DNA of 64,000 bases from Mycolicibacterium hodleri (GTDB taxonomy: Bacteria > Actinomycetota > Actinomycetes > Mycobacteriales > Mycobacteriaceae). How positions within the stretch are numbered: the first letter of the stretch is position 1; every line of letters starts with the position of its first letter. Below the pieces are notes generated by a model. The model did no database searches. It was given only the letters and a program-made list of their open reading frames with translations, and was not told the origin of the DNA. Below, one piece after another: positions 59,712-64,000 of the stretch. The stretch spans positions 281,334 to 345,333 of the forward strand of contig NZ_JACKTL010000073.1 of the NCBI RefSeq assembly GCF_025822245.1, given 5' to 3'. The position numbers and the translations under genes were made by a program.

Positions 59712-61331
59712 GTGGATGACTCGCGAGACCCCCGCTACCATCCGCCGCGTCCACCGGGCGGTCACCGCGGTGAGCATCCCGGCATGGCGAACTATCCGAG
59801 CAGCCCCTCCACTCCCCGCCAGTCGAGCGCCAACCGGTGGCTGCCGCCCATCGAGGACAGCCATCGAGCGCACCACCGAGACGCGTCCGAGCCCGGCCTC
59901 GGCCCGTCGGCCGACCGACCGCGGGGCCCCGGCGGGCGCGGCCGCGAAATGGGCTCGAAGATGTACGGGCTGTTCCAGAAGGCGGCCACCGCCGACGGAG
60001 CCGACAAGTCCGGACTCACGGCGCTGACCTATCCGGTGATGGCGAACTTCGCGGCCGACTCCGCCATGGCCGTCGCCCTGGCCAACACCTTGTTCTTCGC
60101 CGCCGCGTCCGGAGAGAGCAAGAGCAAGGTCGCGCTGTACCTCGTCATCACCATCGCGCCGTTCGCGGTCATCGCTCCGTTGATCGGCCCGGCGATCGAC
60201 CGCCTTCAGCACGGCCGCCGCGTCGCGCTGGCCACCTCGTTCGCGATCCGCACCGCGCTGGCGGTGGTGCTCATCGCCAACTACGACCCCGCCACCGGCA
60301 GCTTCCCGCCGTGGGTGCTCTACCCCTGCGCGCTCGGGATGATGGTCCTGTCCAAGTCGTTCAGCGTCCTGCGCAGCGCCGTCACGCCCCGCGTCCTGCC
60401 GCCCAGCATCGACCTCGTCCGCGTGAACTCCCGCCTGACCATGTTCGGTCTGCTCGGCGGCACCATCCTCGGCGGCGCGATCGCCGCGGGCGTGGAGTAC
60501 CTGTGCGGCCTGTTCCGCCTGCCCGGCGCGCTGTACGTCATCGTCGCCGTCACGGTGGTGGGAGCTGCGCTGTCGATGCGCATCCCGAAGTGGGTCGAGG
60601 TCACCGCCGGCGAGGTCCCGACCACGCTGAGCTATCACGGGCCCACCGAGCAGTTCGGCCGGCCGACCCAGCCGGGCGTCACCGAGAAGACTCGACAACC
60701 GTTGGGCCGCAACATCATCACCTCGTTGTGGGGCAACTGCACCATCAAGGTCATGGTCGGCTTCCTGTTCCTCTATCCCGCCTTCGTCGCCAAGTCCCAC
60801 GACGCCAGCGGCTGGGAACAGCTGCGCATCCTCGGCCTCATCGGCGCCGCCGCGGGGATCGGCAACTTCGTCGGCAACTTCACCGCGGCCCGTCTGCAAC
60901 TCGGGCATCCCGCGCGCCTGGTGGTGCGGGCGGCCACCGCGGTCACGGTGATGTCGCTGGCGACGGCAGTCTTCGGAAACCTGTACGTCGCCGCGCTGGC
61001 CACGCTGGTCACCTCCGGGGCCAGCGCCGTCGCGAAGGCGTCGTTGGACGCGTCGCTGCAGGACGACCTGCCCGAGCAATCGCGGGCGTCGGCGTTCGGA
61101 CGCTCGGAGTCGCTACTGCAGCTTGCTTGGGTCGCCGGCGGCGCGATGGGGGTGCTGATCTACACCGACCTGTGGGTGGGCTTCACCGCGATCACCGCGG
61201 TGCTGATCCTGGGGCTCGCCCAAACCTTGGTGAGCAACGGCGGCGACTCGCTGATTCCAGGGCTCGGCGGCAACCGGCCGGTGTTCGCCGAGCAGGAGAG
61301 CCGTGGCACGGCGTCGGCGGTGCGCGAATGA
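59712..61331 (+). CDS. MFS-type membrane transporter (Rv0876c-type)
   Basis: 539 aa from GTG at 59712, with a long Pro/Ser/Arg-rich cytosolic N-terminus (about 85 residues), then about 12 TM helices (LYLVITIAPFAVIAPLIGPA, etc.). An ATG at 59784 is an alternative start. It matches Rv0876c in architecture and place. It overlaps the DUF2771 gene by ATGA. Substrate unknown. Confidence 0.83.
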   Translation: MDDSRDPRYHPPRPPGGHRGEHPGMANYPSSPSTPRQSSANRWLPPIEDSHRAHHRDASEPGLGPSADRPRGPGGRGREMGSKMYGLFQKAATADGADKSGLTALTYPVMANFAADSAMAVALANTLFFAAASGESKSKVALYLVITIAPFAVIAPLIGPAIDRLQHGRRVALATSFAIRTALAVVLIANYDPATGSFPPWVLYPCALGMMVLSKSFSVLRSAVTPRVLPPSIDLVRVNSRLTMFGLLGGTILGGAIAAGVEYLCGLFRLPGALYVIVAVTVVGAALSMRIPKWVEVTAGEVPTTLSYHGPTEQFGRPTQPGVTEKTRQPLGRNIITSLWGNCTIKVMVGFLFLYPAFVAKSHDASGWEQLRILGLIGAAAGIGNFVGNFTAARLQLGHPARLVVRAATAVTVMSLATAVFGNLYVAALATLVTSGASAVAKASLDASLQDDLPEQSRASAFGRSESLLQLAWVAGGAMGVLIYTDLWVGFTAITAVLILGLAQTLVSNGGDSLIPGLGGNRPVFAEQESRGTASAVRE

Positions 61332-61816
61332 AGCGCGTCGCGGTCATCCTCGCCTGCGTCACGCTGGTGGCGACGTTGCTCACCGGCGCCCTGGTGTGGC
61401 ACCTCAGCCGCATACCCCCGCCGAAGCACCCCGAGATCAGCGCCTACACGCGCGAGCAACTGGTGCGCGTGGGCCCGTACCGCTACTGCGACGTCTTCGT
61501 CATCACCAACTGCGACGTCCCGAAGACGGTCGGCACGCTGGTGGTCAACTGGCGCAACCCCATTCAGCTGTCGGTCCCGCCGGCCATCGCGCGGGCGCCG
61601 TGGGTGCTGCTGCGCGCCTACGAGGGCGACGGCGAGCCCGCCGTCTCGGAGTTTCGGCCCAACAGCACGCTCGCCGTCACCATCCCGACGGTCGACCCGC
61701 GCCGCGGCCGGTTGACCGGCTTCGCGGTCCAGTTGCCCACGCTGGTGCGCGACGAGCAGAACAACGAGTTCCCGTGGCCGCACGCCGAGTGGTCGATCAA
61801 AGCGGTCTGGCCCTAG
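61328..61816 (+). CDS. DUF2771 envelope protein (Rv0875c-type)
   Basis: 162 aa with an N-terminal hydrophobic anchor or signal (VILACVTLVATLLTGALVWH) and a beta-rich exported domain with two Cys (YRYCDVF, TNCDVP) that could form a disulfide. Coupled by ATGA to the upstream transporter. Its stop shares CTAG (61813-61816) with the convergent GST gene. Confidence 0.82.
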   Translation: MKRVAVILACVTLVATLLTGALVWHLSRIPPPKHPEISAYTREQLVRVGPYRYCDVFVITNCDVPKTVGTLVVNWRNPIQLSVPPAIARAPWVLLRAYEGDGEPAVSEFRPNSTLAVTIPTVDPRRGRLTGFAVQLPTLVRDEQNNEFPWPHAEWSIKAVWP

Positions 61817-62823
61817 CCCGCCGAGTGGTCGGCGGGCACTCGCTCGCCCTCGCGCGTCGGCCCCGGCGGCGTGCCGTCACCGAACGGCCTGCCGCCCAGA
61901 TCGTCGCGGCCGTGCGGGGTCAACCAGTTGGACAGGTCCGGCCCCTTGGGGATCACCTTGGTCGGGTTGATATCCGCGTGCACCACGTAGTAGTGCGTCT
62001 TGATCTGGACGAAGTCAACGGTGTCCCCGAATCCGGGGGTCTGGAACAGGTCGCGCGCGTAGGCCCACAGCACGGGCAGCTCGTCGAGCTTCTGCCGATT
62101 GCACTTGAAGTGCCCGTGGTAGACGGGATCGAATCTGGCGAGCGTGGTGAACAGCCGGACGTCGGCCTCGGTGATGGTGTCACCGACCAGGAACCGTTGC
62201 GTGGCAAGCCTTTCCGACAACCAGTCCAACGCCGTGAACAGCCGGTCGTAGGCCTTCTCGTAGGCGTCCTGCGAGCCGGCGAACCCGCACCGGTACACCC
62301 CGTTGTTCACCTCGGTGTAGACGCGTTGGGACACCTCGTCGATCTCCGCCCGCAGCGCCTCCGGATACAGCTGCGGGGCGCCGGGACGATGGAACTCGGT
62401 CCACTCCGTGGACAGGTCGAGGGTCATCTGCGGGAAGTCGTTGGTGACCACCGCGCCCGTCGGCACGTCCACGATCGCGGGCACCGTGATGCCCTTCTCG
62501 TAGTCCGGGAACCTGGCGAAGTAGGCGTCCTGCAGCCGCGGGATCTTCAAGACGGGGTCGACGCCGTCGGGGTCGAGGTCGAAGGTCCAGCTGCGCTCGT
62601 CGTGCGTCGGACCGCAAAACCCAATGGAGAGCACGTCTTCCAGCCCGAGCAGCCGCCGGACGATGATCGCGCGGTTGGCCCACGGGCAGGCGCGGGCGAC
62701 CACCAGTCGGTAGCGGCCCGGCTCGACGGGGTAACCGTCGCGGCCGTCGGCCGTGATGCGCGTCTCGATGTACTTGGTGTCGCGGTTGAAGTCGCCCTCG
62801 GGGTTGACGTAGGTCACGGACAC
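61813..62823 (-). CDS. Glutathionyl-hydroquinone-reductase-like (Xi-class GST) protein
   Basis: 336 aa. Thioredoxin-fold N-domain with the Xi-class active site ARACPWANR (catalytic Cys), then an all-helical C-domain (NNGVYRCGFAGSQDAYEKAY; TEADVRLFTTLARFDPVYHG). The family reduces glutathionylated hydroquinones. Actinobacteria make mycothiol, not glutathione, so a mycothiol version of the reaction is the likely role. GTG start at 62823. Confidence 0.87.
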   Translation of the reverse strand: MSVTYVNPEGDFNRDTKYIETRITADGRDGYPVEPGRYRLVVARACPWANRAIIVRRLLGLEDVLSIGFCGPTHDERSWTFDLDPDGVDPVLKIPRLQDAYFARFPDYEKGITVPAIVDVPTGAVVTNDFPQMTLDLSTEWTEFHRPGAPQLYPEALRAEIDEVSQRVYTEVNNGVYRCGFAGSQDAYEKAYDRLFTALDWLSERLATQRFLVGDTITEADVRLFTTLARFDPVYHGHFKCNRQKLDELPVLWAYARDLFQTPGFGDTVDFVQIKTHYYVVHADINPTKVIPKGPDLSNWLTPHGRDDLGGRPFGDGTPPGPTREGERVPADHSAG

Positions 62824-62936
62824 CAGTGTTCCCCACCGAGCGTGGACTTAACGTCGGAGCAAGCCTCCGGAATCAACCAAAGGTCGACGCTCGTGCGCAG
62901 GGGGAACCACCGCGGACGGTTTCGAGTCCTAACTGA

Positions 62937-63812
62937 GTGTCCCCGCCATGGCCGTTCGTCGGCACCGAGGCCTTGGCCGCCGGTCTCGTCACGAATTACG
63001 GGCTTCGCACCGCGTACGTCGCCGTGCACCGGAACGTGTACGTGCCCCGCGATGCTCGACCCGACGCGGTCGACAAGGCCGTCGCCGCGTGGCTGTGGTC
63101 CCGGCGTCTGGGCGTGCTCGCGGGAATGTCCGCGTCCGCGCTGCACGGCACGCGATGGATCGACGCCGATCTCCCCGCCGAGGTGAACCGGCCTGGCCGC
63201 GACAAGGTCGACGGCATCGTGCTGCACAGCGACGTCCTCGGGGACGACGAGACATGCAGCCGTCGCGGGATGCCCGTCACCACCGCCGCTCGAACGGCGT
63301 TCGACGTCGGAAGGGTGCCGGGACTCGAGACGGCCGTGATCCGAATCGACGCGCTACGCCACGCGACGGGGGTGGGCGTCGACGCGATCCAGGCGATCGC
63401 CCACCGACACCGAGGCGCGCGGGGCACCAAGCAGCTTCGCCGCGTGCTCGAACTCAGCGACCCTGGCGCCGAGTCGCCGCAGGAAACCCGTACCCGCCTC
63501 GTCCTTACGTCGGCAGGCCTGCCGCCACTCGAAACACAGATCGAGGTCCGCGACCAATTCGGTCGCTTCGTCGCCCGACTCGACATGGGCTGGCCCGACG
63601 CCTTGGTCGCCGTCGAGTTCGACGGTGCCCACCACTGGACGGACCCACGGCAGCGCAGCCGGGACATCGACCGGATCGCCGAGCTGGCCGAGCTGAACTG
63701 GATCGTCGTGCGGGTCAGCGGAGAGATGCTGCGTCACCGCCCGACGGTCGTCGTGCAACGGGTCCGAGCGGCGCTTCGCGAACGTGGACTCGTCGTCGCC
63801 GAAACTGCCTGA
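62937..63812 (+). CDS. DUF559/AbiEi-like endonuclease-fold protein
   Basis: 291 aa. The N-terminal half resembles the AbiEi-type antitoxin-like domain (LAAGLVTNYGLRTAYVAVHR, VLAGMSASALHG). The C-terminal ~110 residues are a DUF559/Vsr-like restriction fold (VAVEFDGAHHWTDPRQRSRD, LNWIVVRVSGEML) with the acidic pair of the PD-(D/E)xK group. GTG start at 62937. It stands alone between the GST and cspB genes. Mycobacteria carry many such proteins; function is unknown. Confidence 0.8.
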   Translation: MSPPWPFVGTEALAAGLVTNYGLRTAYVAVHRNVYVPRDARPDAVDKAVAAWLWSRRLGVLAGMSASALHGTRWIDADLPAEVNRPGRDKVDGIVLHSDVLGDDETCSRRGMPVTTAARTAFDVGRVPGLETAVIRIDALRHATGVGVDAIQAIAHRHRGARGTKQLRRVLELSDPGAESPQETRTRLVLTSAGLPPLETQIEVRDQFGRFVARLDMGWPDALVAVEFDGAHHWTDPRQRSRDIDRIAELAELNWIVVRVSGEMLRHRPTVVVQRVRAALRERGLVVAETA

Positions 63813-63853
63813 CGGCGTCGACAACTCGACGTTCGCGGCTCGACGCGAAGCGA

Positions 63854-64000
63854 CTAGGCGTCGAGCTCCTGCGCGACCGCCTTGACCACCTCGGAGATGC
63901 GACGCGCGGTCTTGCGGTCGGGGTACTTGCCCTTGCGCAGCTCCGGCTGAACGGATCCCTCGAGAAGGGTGATCATGTCCTCGACCATGCCGTGCAGCTC
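63854..64000 (-). CDS. cspB: Cold-shock protein CspB, C-terminal fragment (runs off window)
   Basis: Only the last 48 residues are inside the window: they begin ELHGMVEDMITLLEG and end VVKAVAQELDA. This matches the C-terminal tail of the mycobacterial CspB (Rv0871-type), a two-part protein with an N-terminal cold-shock domain that lies beyond the right edge. Truncated by the window, not broken. Confidence 0.85.
   Translation of the reverse strand, partial: ELHGMVEDMITLLEGSVQPELRKGKYPDRKTARRISEVVKAVAQELDA

Noticed and set aside
62915..62935. Stretch GGTTTCGAGTCC resembling a tRNA T-arm
   Set aside because: No acceptor, D- or anticodon arm can be built upstream; it is in an intergenic gap of 113 bp and lacks the expected spacing.

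Overview
The window is high-GC DNA with dense gene packing. It reads as the chromosome of a mycobacterium, most likely a fast-growing Mycolicibacterium. This rests on recognisable homologues, in order, of the M. tuberculosis Rv0871-Rv0910 region: Rv0910/Rv0909 toxin-antitoxin, Rv0907, Rv0906, echA6, accD3, prrA/prrB, an ArfA-like BON protein, Rv0898c, gltA2, citA, the Rv0887c glyoxalase-like protein, fprB, the Rv0885 diiron protein, serC, sepH, Rv0882, the Rv0881 methyltransferase, Rv0880 MarR, Rv0879c, the Rv0877 DUF3027 protein, the Rv0876c MFS, Rv0875c, and the tail of cspB at the right edge. Locus-tag comparisons are from memory of that genome, not from a search. I see no rRNA, tRNA, CRISPR array, insertion sequence or prophage. 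No gene-free stretch exceeds 300 bases; the longest is 209 bp (8064-8272), and it carries two GntR-type operator candidates.

Layout. Positions 1-7441 are conserved backbone: a K+ channel/RCK protein, the Rv0909/Rv0910 pair, a serine hydrolase lipoprotein, a metallo-beta-lactamase-fold protein, echA6 and accD3. Positions 7452-28566 are an accessory block of about 21 kb lying between accD3 and prrA, which are neighbours in M. tuberculosis. It holds a GntR/MFS/THI5-like/cyclodeaminase unit, a TetR-controlled flavin monooxygenase, a second flavoprotein, a LysR/HisD-like/nitrilase/NCS1 unit, three overlapping ABC half-transporters, and a phospholipase-D-like protein with a two-gene chromate transporter. 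Positions 28638-31855 return to the backbone (prrAB, BON lipoprotein, FKBP, DUF2630). Positions 31843-36940 are regulatory and transport genes: a Zn-ribbon/nucleotidyl cyclase/AAA-ATPase protein of 1049 aa, and a MarR/DHA2 exporter pair with a nested palindrome over the exporter start.

Positions 37008-45581 contain two citrate synthases (gltA2, citA), tandem paralogous TetR regulators, an MFS exporter, pdxH, a mycothiol-dependent-isomerase-like protein, an HNH/DUF222 protein with a perfect 99-bp internal tandem duplication, and a VOC protein. Positions 45616-48160 form a self-contained NAD-salvage operon: a 23-bp palindrome, then pnuC, nadR and nrtR, each overlapping the next by four bases. 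Positions 48133-50769 encode a secreted modular GH1 glycosidase. Positions 50832-64000 are backbone again (fprB, AurF-like oxygenase, map, serC, sepH, methyltransferase, regulators, transporter), ending with a DUF559-type protein and the cspB tail.

The most coherent functional units are: (1) nicotinamide-riboside uptake (PnuC), phosphorylation/adenylylation (NadR) and NAD-metabolite-responsive repression (NrtR); (2) the AurF-like diiron oxygenase with its adjacent ferredoxin-FprB fusion as likely electron donor; (3) an asymmetric ABC exporter pair with one degenerate ATPase site plus a canonical third half-transporter; (4) a LysR-linked uptake/hydrolysis/oxidation pathway of unknown substrate.
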